Source: Streptomyces sp. JJ66 (lineage in GTDB: Bacteria > Actinomycetota > Actinomycetes > Streptomycetales > Streptomycetaceae). From it: a stretch of DNA of 47,192 nt. The translations under genes were made by a program, and so were the position numbers. Positions 18,416 to 26,198 of the stretch are shown here, in pieces. The notes under the pieces were generated by a model, which worked only from the letters and a program-made list of their open reading frames with translations, was not told the DNA's origin and made no database searches. Position 1 is the stretch's first letter, and each line of letters begins with the position of its first letter. The stretch covers positions 1 through 47,192 of the forward strand of contig NZ_JAEVFI010000039.1 of the NCBI RefSeq assembly GCF_019303495.1. The letters are read 5' to 3'.

Positions 18416-19867
18416 TCACCGCGCCGCCGCGCCGCACCGGGCGGCGAAGTCCGCCCGGGCGGCCGACGGCAGCCCGTACTCGAAGTCGCGCACGGCCTCC
18501 TGGGCCCGCGCGGACCGCAGCTCCGCCGCCGCCCGTGCCGCCTCCGCGCCCACCGCGCACGCCGCGTCCAGCTGCCCCAGGCCCACCCGGGCCGTGGCCA
18601 GCGCGACCCGGGTCAGCACGGCATCGCGGGTGCGGCCCGGCCCGCGCAGCCGCAGCGCCCGTTCCAGGTGTTCGGCGGCCGTGCGGAACTGCCCCAGATC
18701 CCGGTGGCAGTGACCAGCGTCGTCGGCGAGCCGGGCGGCGTCGAACGAACGCGCCCAGGGCGGCACCCCGTCCCCGTCCCCGGCGTCGGCCAGGGCCGCT
18801 TCCGCGCGGGCGAGGGCCGTCGCGGCGGAACGGGCGTCGCCCAGCACCGCGTGCCCGCGTGCCTCGGCCGCGTGCGGCAGCGCCCGCACCGGCCCGGGCG
18901 CGGCCCCGCCCATGCCCTGCTGCGCGACGCGTGCCAGCTGCACCGCCTCCCGGCCGTGCCCGAGGTGGACGGCCTGCCAACTCATCGTGACCAGCACGTA
19001 CGCCCCGTACGCCCGGTCCCCGGCGGCCTGCGCGAGCCGCAGCGCCTGCACGAAGTAGCGCTGGGCCAACCCGTGCGCGGCGATGTCGTACGCCGTCCAG
19101 CCCGCGAGCCGGGTCAGGTCGGCGGCGGCGGCGAACAGGCGGCGGCCCAGCTGTTCGTCGTAGCTGCCGCGCAGCATGGGCTCGGCCTCGTGCTCCAGGT
19201 ACCGCACCAGGGCCTGGCGCGCGTGCCCGCCGCCGTACGCGCGGTCCAGCGAGCGGAACAGCTCGGCGACGGAGCGCAGCGCGGTGACGTCCCCGGGGGT
19301 GACGCGCTGGCCCGGTGACCGCTCACCGAGTTCCGCGCCCCGCACCGGTGACCGCTCGCTCTCGCGCGCCTGGGCGGGCAGCCGCACCGCCGCACCGCGC
19401 GCCACCCGCTCGTCCGGCCGTCCGATCAGCCAGTCCCGGCTCGGCACGACAAGACCGGCCGGGGTGAACGCGATCTTCCGCAGCTCGCGGTGGCTGCCCG
19501 CGTCCTTGCGCCACAGCCCGCTGACGATGTCCACCGCCTCCGCGCTCGTCGCGGCGAACTCCAGCCCCGCGTACACCGGCGCGCACGGGTCCAGGCCGAC
19601 GTCCTGCGCGGACAGCCGCCGTCCCAGCCGCCGGGTGAACACCTCGGCGATCAGCGCGGGCGTCGTGCCGCGCGGCTGCTGCCCGCGCAGCCAACGGGTG
19701 ACGGACGTCTTGTCGTACCGCAGGTCGAGCCCGTGTTCCAGGCCCAGCTGATCGACGCGGCGGGCCAGGCCCGCGTGGGAGAAACCCGCCTCGGAGATGA
19801 GGGAGGCCAGCTGACGGTTGGGGGTGCGGTGCTGGGCGGGGCGGTCCCCGGGTCGTTCCGTCGACAT
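18416..19867 (-). CDS. NsdA-like regulator with TPR-type repeats
   Basis: 483 residues from ATG 19867 (AGGAG ten bases upstream; an in-frame ATG at 19993 adds a basic, unlikely extension). The N-terminus 'NRQLASLISEAGFSHAGLARRVDQLG' to 'SVTRWLRGQQPRG' is a helix-turn-helix-like domain, and the C-terminal half is a series of Ala/Leu/Arg helices of TPR type ('QAAGDRAYGAYVLVTMSWQA', 'AEHLERALRLRGPGRTRDAV'). Such proteins in Streptomyces, including NsdA, act as negative regulators of sporulation and antibiotic production. The divergent position next to lipB is conserved in the genus. Confidence 0.8.
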   Translation of the reverse strand: MSTERPGDRPAQHRTPNRQLASLISEAGFSHAGLARRVDQLGLEHGLDLRYDKTSVTRWLRGQQPRGTTPALIAEVFTRRLGRRLSAQDVGLDPCAPVYAGLEFAATSAEAVDIVSGLWRKDAGSHRELRKIAFTPAGLVVPSRDWLIGRPDERVARGAAVRLPAQARESERSPVRGAELGERSPGQRVTPGDVTALRSVAELFRSLDRAYGGGHARQALVRYLEHEAEPMLRGSYDEQLGRRLFAAAADLTRLAGWTAYDIAAHGLAQRYFVQALRLAQAAGDRAYGAYVLVTMSWQAVHLGHGREAVQLARVAQQGMGGAAPGPVRALPHAAEARGHAVLGDARSAATALARAEAALADAGDGDGVPPWARSFDAARLADDAGHCHRDLGQFRTAAEHLERALRLRGPGRTRDAVLTRVALATARVGLGQLDAACAVGAEAARAAAELRSARAQEAVRDFEYGLPSAARADFAARCGAAAR

Positions 19868-20192
19868 CGGCTGTGCGGTCTCCTGCCCGTCGGTCTCCCC
19901 TCGGCCGGCCCGACGCCCACTGGCGCGGCGTCGCAACCGGCGCGACTGTAACCCTGTGACCAGCACCGTCCGGAGTATGCGCCCGGTATTCATCCATACG
20001 TGTGAGCCGGGGTGTGGGGCGCGACCGACGCGGGTGGTCCGGCGAGCGTCCGTGAGCCGTGCGCACCCTCGCGGGGAGCCCCCTGGGTCGTGGGGGGTGC
20101 CGCCGTACAGTGGTCGGGGTACGCGCGCGGAGACCCCGTGCGGGGTCCGCGCGGGTAACGCGGGGGCCGGGGAGTCGAGAAGGAGAGCCGCC

Positions 20193-21002
20193 GTGAGCGA
20201 GCTGCGCTATGTCCACCTGGGCTTCGGTGAGGACGCCGTCGAGTACACGGCGGCCTGGCAGCGGCAGCGCGAGGTGCACGCCGCCCGGTTCGCCGACGAG
20301 ATCCCCGACACCTGTCTGCTGCTGGAGCACCAGCCCGTCTACACCGCCGGACGCCGCACGCTGGACAGCGAGCGCCCGCTGGACGGCACGCCCGTCGTGG
20401 ACGTCGATCGGGGCGGCAAGATCACCTGGCACGGCCCCGGCCAGCTCGTCGGCTACCCGATCCTGAAACTGCCCCGCCCCGTGGACGTCGTCGCCCACGT
20501 CCGCCGGCTGGAGGAGGCACTGATCCGCGCCTGCGCGGAGTTCGGCGTCGAGACGACCCGGGTGGAGGGCCGCAGCGGCGTGTGGGTACTCGGCGAGGCG
20601 ACCGGGGAGGGATCGCGGCAGCCGTCGCCCGGCGGGCTGGCCCTTGACTTCGACCCGCGGCTGAAAGCCCAGGGCGCCGAGCAGGACGACGACTACGACC
20701 CGCGGCTGGTGGGCCCCGAGTACGCGCCGTCCAACGCGGGACAGCGCGGCGAGGACCGCAAGCTGGCGGCCATCGGCATCCGCGTCGCCAAGGGTGTCAC
20801 CATGCACGGCTTCTCGCTCAACATCGCCGCCGACAACACCTCCTTCGACCGCATCGTTCCCTGCGGCATCCGCGACGCCGGTGTGAGTTCCCTCTCCGGC
20901 GAGCTGGGCCGCGAGGTCGCCGTCGCCGAAGTGGTACCCGTCGTGGAGAAGCACCTGCGCGCGGTGCTGGAGGAGGCCGTACCGCTGCCCCGGGCCGTGT
21001 GA
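20193..21002 (+). CDS. lipB: Lipoyl(octanoyl) transferase
   Basis: 269 residues from GTG 20193, with AAGGAGAG at 20180-20187. It moves the octanoyl group from acyl carrier protein to lipoyl domains of 2-oxoacid dehydrogenases and the glycine cleavage H protein. The family signature 'DRGGKITWHGPGQLVGYPI' (72-90), the catalytic Lys190 ('EDRKLAAIGIRV') and Cys224 ('IVPCGI') are present. Residues about 137-186 are an acidic insertion usual in actinomycete LipB. lipA follows after 184 bases, so the pair makes lipoate in sequence. A TACAGT at 20106-20111 is a possible -10 box. Confidence 0.97.
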   Translation: MSELRYVHLGFGEDAVEYTAAWQRQREVHAARFADEIPDTCLLLEHQPVYTAGRRTLDSERPLDGTPVVDVDRGGKITWHGPGQLVGYPILKLPRPVDVVAHVRRLEEALIRACAEFGVETTRVEGRSGVWVLGEATGEGSRQPSPGGLALDFDPRLKAQGAEQDDDYDPRLVGPEYAPSNAGQRGEDRKLAAIGIRVAKGVTMHGFSLNIAADNTSFDRIVPCGIRDAGVSSLSGELGREVAVAEVVPVVEKHLRAVLEEAVPLPRAV

Positions 21003-21186
21003 CGCCCCGCCCGGGACGGCCCCACGCCTCCGGGCGGCGCCGGGACTGTCGTCCACGGTGGGCTACCCAGCGGTAGTCCACAGCCTTGTTTCCCAACGTT
21101 TCCACCGGCCCACCGGGGTGGGAGGGGGTGCGAGCAGGGGGCGTACCCTGGGACGCGCCGAGGAATCGAAACCTGAGGAGCCGGAC

Positions 21187-22137
21187 GTGTCCGCTGTCGC
21201 ACCCGACGGTCGCAAGATGCTCCGCCTGGAGGTCCGCAACAGCCAGACCCCCATCGAGCGCAAGCCCGAGTGGATCAAGACCCGGGCGAAGATGGGACCG
21301 GAGTACAACGCCCTCCAGTCCCTGGTGAAGCGCGAGGGTCTGCACACCGTCTGCCAGGAGGCGGGCTGCCCCAACATCTTCGAGTGCTGGGAGGACCGCG
21401 AGGCCACGTTCCTCATCGGCGGCGAGCAGTGCACTCGGCGTTGTGACTTCTGCCAGATCGACACCGGCAAGCCCGCCGAGCTGGACCGTGACGAGCCGCG
21501 CCGCGTCGCCGAGTCCGTCCAGCAGATGGAGCTGCGCTACGCCACCATCACCGGCGTCGCCCGTGACGACCTGGAGGACGGCGGCGCCTGGCTGTACGCC
21601 GAGACCGTCCGGCAGATCCACACGCTGATGCCCGGCACCGGCGTCGAACTGCTGATCCCCGACTTCAACGCCGTCCCCGAGCAGCTGGCCGAGGTGTTCT
21701 CCTCGCGCCCCGAGGTGCTCGCGCACAACGTGGAGACGGTGCCGCGCATCTTCAAGCGCATCCGCCCCGCGTTCCGCTACGAGCGCTCGCTGGAGGTTCT
21801 CACGCGGGCCCGTGCGGACGGGCTGGTCACTAAGTCGAACCTGATCCTCGGCATGGGCGAGACGCGCGAGGAGGTCAGCCAGGCTCTGCGCGACCTGCAC
21901 GAGGCGGGCTGCGAGCTGATCACCATCACCCAGTACCTGCGCCCCACGCCGCGCCACCACCCGGTGGAGCGCTGGGTCAAGCCGGAGGAGTTCGTGGAGC
22001 TCCAGCAGGAGGCCGAGGAGATCGGCTACGCGGGGGTCATGTCCGGGCCGCTGGTCCGCTCCTCCTACCGCGCGGGGCGCCTCTACCAGCAGGCGATCGA
22101 CCGCCGCGCCGCGCAGGACGCCGAAACGGCCGCCTGA
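21187..22137 (+). CDS. lipA: Lipoyl synthase (radical SAM)
   Basis: 316 residues from GTG 21187, six bases after GAGGAG. Inserts two sulfurs into the octanoyl chain placed by LipB. The auxiliary 4Fe-4S cluster ligands are Cys56, Cys61 and Cys67 ('CQEAGCPNIFEC') with the C-terminal 'RSSYRAG' serine; the radical-SAM cluster is held by Cys82, Cys86 and Cys89 ('CTRRCDFC'). Length and all motifs are standard. A small stem CTACC-CAGC-GGTAG lies in the lipB-lipA gap (21063-21076). Confidence 0.98.
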   Translation: MSAVAPDGRKMLRLEVRNSQTPIERKPEWIKTRAKMGPEYNALQSLVKREGLHTVCQEAGCPNIFECWEDREATFLIGGEQCTRRCDFCQIDTGKPAELDRDEPRRVAESVQQMELRYATITGVARDDLEDGGAWLYAETVRQIHTLMPGTGVELLIPDFNAVPEQLAEVFSSRPEVLAHNVETVPRIFKRIRPAFRYERSLEVLTRARADGLVTKSNLILGMGETREEVSQALRDLHEAGCELITITQYLRPTPRHHPVERWVKPEEFVELQQEAEEIGYAGVMSGPLVRSSYRAGRLYQQAIDRRAAQDAETAA

Positions 22138-22269
22138 CCCGGGCCGGTGCCGCTGGCTGCTCTCGCCCCCCAGAGCGGCCACCGGAGCACCGGAGCCGGA
22201 GGCTGACACCGGGGCGGGGAGCCGAGGCCGGGCTTCCGCGTCCGCTTGGCCTGAAGGACGCACCCCGTT

Positions 22270-22298
22270 TTGACCGTCAGCTCATCCGGTGGTAACAC
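22270..22298 (+). promoter_or_regulatory. Candidate promoter for the 22427 gene
   Basis: TTGACC (22270-22275) and TAACAC (22293-22298) are 17 bases apart, close to the housekeeping sigma consensus. The 289-bp gap after lipA contains nothing else recognisable. The start codon is 129 bases downstream, so the leader would be long. Confidence 0.35.
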
Positions 22299-22426
22299 CG
22301 TAGGGTGATGCTGGGTTCACCGACCGCGCACGACGTGCCCGTGACGCCCACCGCGCCGGGGGCCCGCGTCGGACATCACGCACCACGTCAGCGCACCCTC
22401 GGCCACCACCTCCGGAGGTTCCCGCC

Positions 22427-22678
22427 ATGGTCATCCAGGCTGCCGCGCCCACGCTGTCCGCGCACCAGCTCGACGCCGTCACGGTGACGGCGGACCGCCC
22501 CACCTTCTCCGACGCCCTGCGCGCCCTGGAGACGGTGCTGCTGCGCGGCTCCGGGCACCGCACGGCCCGTCGCAACGCCTGGACCGCCGTGCTGGAGGAC
22601 CGCCGTCGGGCCCAGGACCGGCGGGAGGCCGCGCACGTGCTGGAGGCCGCGGCGGAAGGCTCCTCCCCGGCCACGTAA
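22427..22678 (+). CDS. 83-aa conserved streptomycete protein
   Basis: ATG 22427 with CGGAGG at 22412-22417. An all-helical, charged protein with a 'SDALRALETVLLRGSGHRTARRNAW' type N-half and 'EDRRRAQDRREAAHVLEAAA' C-half, without membrane segments. The same small gene sits between lipA and the DUF4191 gene in S. coelicolor, which supports it as real. Function unknown. Confidence 0.8.
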   Translation: MVIQAAAPTLSAHQLDAVTVTADRPTFSDALRALETVLLRGSGHRTARRNAWTAVLEDRRRAQDRREAAHVLEAAAEGSSPAT

Positions 22679-22688
22679 ACTTCCTTCC

Positions 22689-23384
22689 ATGGCGAGGAAG
22701 GAAAAATCCGAGAACCCAGGGCGTCTCAAGCAGATCGCCCTGACCTACAAGATGACCAGGCGGGCGGACCGCTGGATCGGGCTCATCCTGCTCGGCGTGG
22801 GGCTGGTCACCTTCGGCGTCGTCCTCGGGATCGGCTTCCTCATCGGGCACCCGGTCTACCTCGGCATCCTGGGCTTCCTGCTGGCCTTCCTCGCCGTCGC
22901 GATCATCTTCGGCCGCCGGGCCGAGCGTGCGGCGTTCGGGCAGATGGAAGGCCAGCCGGGCGCGGCCGCCGCGGTGCTGGACAACATGGGACGTGGCTGG
23001 GTGGTGACGCCGGCCGTGGCCATCAACCGCAGCCAGGACGTCGTCCACCGCGCCGTGGGCCGTGCCGGTGTGGTGCTGGTCGGCGAGGGCAACCCGAACC
23101 GGCTGCGCGGCCTGATGGGCTCGGAGCGCAAGAAGATGTCCCGCCTGCTCGGCGATGTCCCGGTGCACCAGGTGGTCGTCGGCAACGGCGAGGGCGAGGT
23201 GCCGATCAAGCGGCTGCGCCAGACGCTGGTCAAGAAGCCGCGCGTCCTGGCCGGGCACCAGGTCACCGAGGTCAACGACCGCCTGCGCGCGGTGGGCGAC
23301 CTGATGAGCAACATGCCCATCCCGAAGGGCCCCATGCCGAAGGGGATGCGCATGCCCAAGGGTCCCAGCGGCGGCCGCCGCTGA
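22689..23384 (+). CDS. DUF4191 integral membrane protein
   Basis: 231 residues, 10 bases after the previous gene. Basic N-terminus (MARKEKSENPGRLKQIALTY) then two adjacent membrane helices at about 34-57 and 60-76 ('IGLILLGVGLVTFGVVLGIG', 'YLGILGFLLAFLAVAIIFG'), followed by a 150-residue cytoplasmic domain ending in a Met/Pro/Lys-rich tail ('MPIPKGPMPKGMRMPKGP'). Widely conserved in actinobacteria beside lipA and glnA; function unknown. Confidence 0.9.
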   Translation: MARKEKSENPGRLKQIALTYKMTRRADRWIGLILLGVGLVTFGVVLGIGFLIGHPVYLGILGFLLAFLAVAIIFGRRAERAAFGQMEGQPGAAAAVLDNMGRGWVVTPAVAINRSQDVVHRAVGRAGVVLVGEGNPNRLRGLMGSERKKMSRLLGDVPVHQVVVGNGEGEVPIKRLRQTLVKKPRVLAGHQVTEVNDRLRAVGDLMSNMPIPKGPMPKGMRMPKGPSGGRR

Positions 23385-23418
23385 CCGGGCTTCTCGTTAC
23401 TCGAACTCGTGGCCAGTG

Positions 23419-23675
23419 CTCCACCCTTCAGGGTGGAGGTGCAGGGCATCCTTGCGTCGGCGGCCCGGAGGGGCGCAGCGCCACTGCTAAGGTCGCCTGG
23501 TCCGACAACAGAGTTGTCGGACCTACCGCCGGACGGGCGGGAGGTAAAGCCTGTGGAGACCTGGTAAGGCCGCTCCTCACCGAGCGGCACGGGTCCGTGA
23601 AGCAGGAACCCGCGGTGGCACCGCGTAGCGGTGCGGACCGGAATCGTCGCCCCTTCAGGGCGACGAGGACGTCAA
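23419..23675 (+). mobile_element. Shrunken IS200/IS605 derivative (PATE-like) with both end hairpins
   Basis: A left hairpin CTCCACCC-TTCA-GGGTGGAG (23419-23438) and a right hairpin CGTCGCCC-CTTCA-GGGCGACG (23645-23665) have 8-bp stems and nearly the same loop, as expected for subterminal hairpins of IS200/IS605 elements. The right end continues to GTCAA (23671-23675), the typical 3' boundary downstream of tnpB. Only the end of tnpB remains between them (separate entry) and there is no tnpA. A third hairpin with 13-bp arms, one mismatch, lies just outside (23677-23689 with 23694-23706). The gap 23385-23844 holds no intact gene. Confidence 0.65.
23459..23675 (+). pseudogene. TnpB C-terminal remnant overlapping an omega-RNA-like 3' end
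   Basis: In the frame starting at 23459 the translation reads through 'SDNRVVGPTAGRAGGKACGD', 'LVRPLLTERHGSVKQEPAVA', which is the recognisable disordered tail of streptomycete TnpB proteins. The RuvC catalytic residues and zinc ribbon are missing. The same DNA, up to the right hairpin and GTCAA, corresponds to the region from which TnpB guide RNA (omega RNA) is made in intact elements, so an RNA could persist even though the protein is lost. No start codon of its own is evident. Confidence 0.6.
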
Positions 23676-23844
23676 GAAACGCCAGCGTGCTCCCACGCTG
23701 GTGTTTCGCTTGCCCCAGGTACCAGCGCGGGGGCGAAGCCCATGCGGACGCGAACCGGGCACAGCGCACCGGGCGGGAGCCAGCACCGCTGCCCACAGCG
23801 CGCTCCCGGGGACGTACCCCGGACGATCGGGCCGATCCCGAATT

Positions 23845-24312
23845 TCAGAAGCGCACCTGCACCGCGCCCGCGAGCCGATCGTGCAGCCCGCGCGAGTCCC
23901 GGTCCCACACCAGTGCCGGGATGACCAGCAGCAGCAGGACCGTGCGCAGCAGGACGCGCGGCACCGAGAGCCTGCCGCCGTTCACGGAGACGACCCGCAG
24001 CCCCACGATGCGCTTGCCCGGCGTACACCCCACTGTGCTGAGGGTGAGGAACGACATGACGCCGAACACCACCAGCGCCCAGTTCCCCGCGTCGCGCGAG
24101 CCCTCGCTCGCGAGCAGGCCGTAGGCGATCAGCAGGCACAGCAGCCAGTCGATGAAGATCGCCGCGAAGCGTCGGCCCACCGGCGCGATCGACCCCGAGC
24201 CCTCTCGCGGAAGGCCGAGCCGCTCACCGCGGTAGCCGAAGTCGATCCCCATGTCCTCGGCCGCGGCACGCGGTCCCGAGAGCCATGATCCGATGGCCTG
24301 CCTTTTGTCCAC
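23845..24312 (-). CDS. RDD-family membrane protein
   Basis: 155 residues from GTG 24312, which opens 'VDKRQAIGSWLSGPRAAAED'; this start matches the orthologue next to glnA in S. coelicolor. No ribosome site precedes it, so translation may be leaderless; a longer frame to 24426 looks non-coding. RDD signature: 'IAPVGRRFAAIFIDWLLCLL' (Arg and Asp-Asp type helix 1), a second helix 'WALVVFGVMSFLTLS', 'GCTPGKRIVGLRVV', and a third helix ending 'DRDSRGLHDRLAG'. Proposed family roles include ion exchange; here unknown. Confidence 0.88.
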   Translation of the reverse strand: MDKRQAIGSWLSGPRAAAEDMGIDFGYRGERLGLPREGSGSIAPVGRRFAAIFIDWLLCLLIAYGLLASEGSRDAGNWALVVFGVMSFLTLSTVGCTPGKRIVGLRVVSVNGGRLSVPRVLLRTVLLLLVIPALVWDRDSRGLHDRLAGAVQVRF

Positions 24313-24513
24313 CCGAACACGGTAACCCGGCCGCGCCATCCCCTGTCCGGCGGCCACCCGGGCTGACCGGACCACCCGTGCCACCGGGCCGACCGGCCGC
24401 GTCACCCCGGCCACCACCCCACCCACCTCACCTGAACGTATGCAACCGGGCCTGCCCGCGCCTGCGCCACTCCATCTGACCGCGCGGTAACCGGCGCCGG
24501 GCGGTTCGTCCGG

Positions 24514-24551
24514 TTAACATCGGCGAAACAATCGGGTCATGCTGGAGAAAT
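24514..24551 (+). promoter_or_regulatory. GlnR box in the glnA promoter
   Basis: TTAAC (24514-24518), GAAAC (24525-24529), GTCAT (24536-24540) and GAAAT (24547-24551), each separated by six bases, match the actinomycete GlnR consensus gTnAc-n6-GaAAc-n6-GTnAC-n6-GAAAc. A TAGGGT at 24562-24567 may be the -10 box. GlnR activates glnA under nitrogen limitation in Streptomyces. Confidence 0.8.
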
Positions 24552-24649
24552 CCCGCCTGCCTAGGGTCGAGGAACAGCGGACCACCGCACTTGGGCTGCG
24601 ACCTTAAGCTGCAATCCCGTCCCGTCGCGGCGGGACTAGGAGGATTTGG

Positions 24650-26065
24650 ATGTTCCAGAACGCCGACGACGCCAAGAAGTACATCGCGGACAACGACGTC
24701 AAATTCATCGACGTCCGGTTCTGCGACCTTCCCGGGATCATGCAGCACTTCACGGTTCCGGCCCCGACGTTCGACCCGGCCGAGAACCTGATGTTCGACG
24801 GCTCGTCGATCCGCGGCTTCCAGGCCATCCACGAGTCGGACATGGCGCTGGTGGCCGACCTGTCCACGGCCCGCCTGGACCCGTTCCGCAAGGACGCGAC
24901 CCTCAACGTCAACTTCTTCATCCACGACCCGATCACCGGTGAGCAGTACAGCCGTGACCCGCGCAACGTGGCGAAGAAGGCCGAGGCATACCTCGCCTCC
25001 TCCGGCATCGCCGACACCGCGTTCTTCGGCCCGGAGGCCGAGTTCTACGTGTTCGACGACGTCCGTTTCGAGACCAAGGCGAACGCGGGCTACTACCACA
25101 TCGACTCCGAGGCCGGGGCCTGGAACACCGGCGCGATCGAGGACGGCGGCAACCGCGGCTACAAGGTCCGCTACAAGGGCGGCTACTTCCCGGCCCCGCC
25201 GGTTGACCACTTCGCCGACCTGCGCGCGGAGATCTCCCTGGAGCTGATGAAGGCCGGTCTGGAGGTCGAGCGCCAGCACCACGAGGTGGGCACCGCGGGC
25301 CAGGCGGAGATCAACTACAAGTTCAACACCCTGCTGGCCGCCGCCGACGACCTGATGCTGTTCAAGTACCTGGTCAAGAACGTCGCCTGGCGCAACGGCA
25401 AGACCGCGACCTTCATGCCCAAGCCGATCTTCGGCGACAACGGCTCCGGCATGCACGTCCACCAGTCCCTGTGGAACGGCGGCGAGCCGCTGTTCTACGA
25501 CGAGCAGGGCTACGCGGGCCTGTCGGACACCGCCCGCTACTACATCGGCGGCATCCTCAAGCACGCCCCCTCGCTGCTGGCCTTCACCAACCCGACGGTG
25601 AACTCCTATCACCGCCTGGTCCCCGGCTTCGAGGCCCCGGTCAACCTGGTGTACTCGCAGCGCAACCGCTCCGCCGCGATGCGCATCCCGATCACCGGCT
25701 CGAACCCGAAGGCCAAGCGCGTCGAGTTCCGCGCCCCGGACCCGTCCTCCAACCCCTACCTGGCCTTCTCCGCCCTCCTCATGGCTGGCCTGGACGGCGT
25801 CAAGAACAAGATCGAGCCCGCCGAGCCGATCGACAAGGACCTCTACGAGCTCGCCCCCGAGGAGCACGCGGGCGTCCCGCAGGTCCCGACCTCCCTCCCC
25901 GCCGTCCTGGACGCCCTGGAAGAGGACAACGAGTACCTGCAGGCAGGCGGCGTCTTCACCGCTGACCTGATCGAGACCTGGATCGACTACAAGCGCACCA
26001 ACGAGATCGCCCCGATGCAGCTCCGCCCCCACCCCCACGAGTTCGAGCTGTACTTCGACATCTAA
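24650..26065 (+). CDS. glnA: Glutamine synthetase type I
   Basis: 471 residues; ATG with AGGAGG at 24639-24644. Makes glutamine from glutamate, ammonia and ATP as a cytosolic dodecamer. Motifs: 'MFDGSSIRGF' (latch and active-site loop), 'EAEFYVFD' with metal-binding Glu, 'HEVGTAGQAEINYKF', 'NGSGMHVHQSLW', 'NRSAAMRIPI', and the adenylylation site Tyr399 in 'DKDLYELAPEE', so GlnE control is expected. Length and start are those of streptomycete GlnA. Expression is GlnR-dependent as judged by the upstream box; a terminator follows. Confidence 0.99.
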   Translation: MFQNADDAKKYIADNDVKFIDVRFCDLPGIMQHFTVPAPTFDPAENLMFDGSSIRGFQAIHESDMALVADLSTARLDPFRKDATLNVNFFIHDPITGEQYSRDPRNVAKKAEAYLASSGIADTAFFGPEAEFYVFDDVRFETKANAGYYHIDSEAGAWNTGAIEDGGNRGYKVRYKGGYFPAPPVDHFADLRAEISLELMKAGLEVERQHHEVGTAGQAEINYKFNTLLAAADDLMLFKYLVKNVAWRNGKTATFMPKPIFGDNGSGMHVHQSLWNGGEPLFYDEQGYAGLSDTARYYIGGILKHAPSLLAFTNPTVNSYHRLVPGFEAPVNLVYSQRNRSAAMRIPITGSNPKAKRVEFRAPDPSSNPYLAFSALLMAGLDGVKNKIEPAEPIDKDLYELAPEEHAGVPQVPTSLPAVLDALEEDNEYLQAGGVFTADLIETWIDYKRTNEIAPMQLRPHPHEFELYFDI

Positions 26066-26090
26066 ACCGATTGGCTCTCGGTTGGCCCGG

Positions 26091-26114
26091 ACCCCTCGCC
26101 CTGTGGCGGGGGGT
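26091..26114 (+). terminator. glnA terminator
   Basis: ACCCCTCGCC (26091-26100), loop CTGT, GGCGGGGGGT (26105-26114): a 10-bp stem with one T/G pair, 25 bases after the glnA stop. Confidence 0.8.
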
Positions 26115-26198
26115 TCGTCGTTTCGGCGGACCCGTGTCGGGGGCGTAAACGGGGGGCGGTAGCATCATCTGAGCGCTGCCTAGCTCGAAAGATGAACT

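Noticed and set aside
23597..24124. A 175-codon plus-strand frame as a gene
   Set aside because: It begins inside the TnpB tail, runs through the end hairpin and then overlaps the RDD gene on the other strand; only the TnpB remnant is recognisable.
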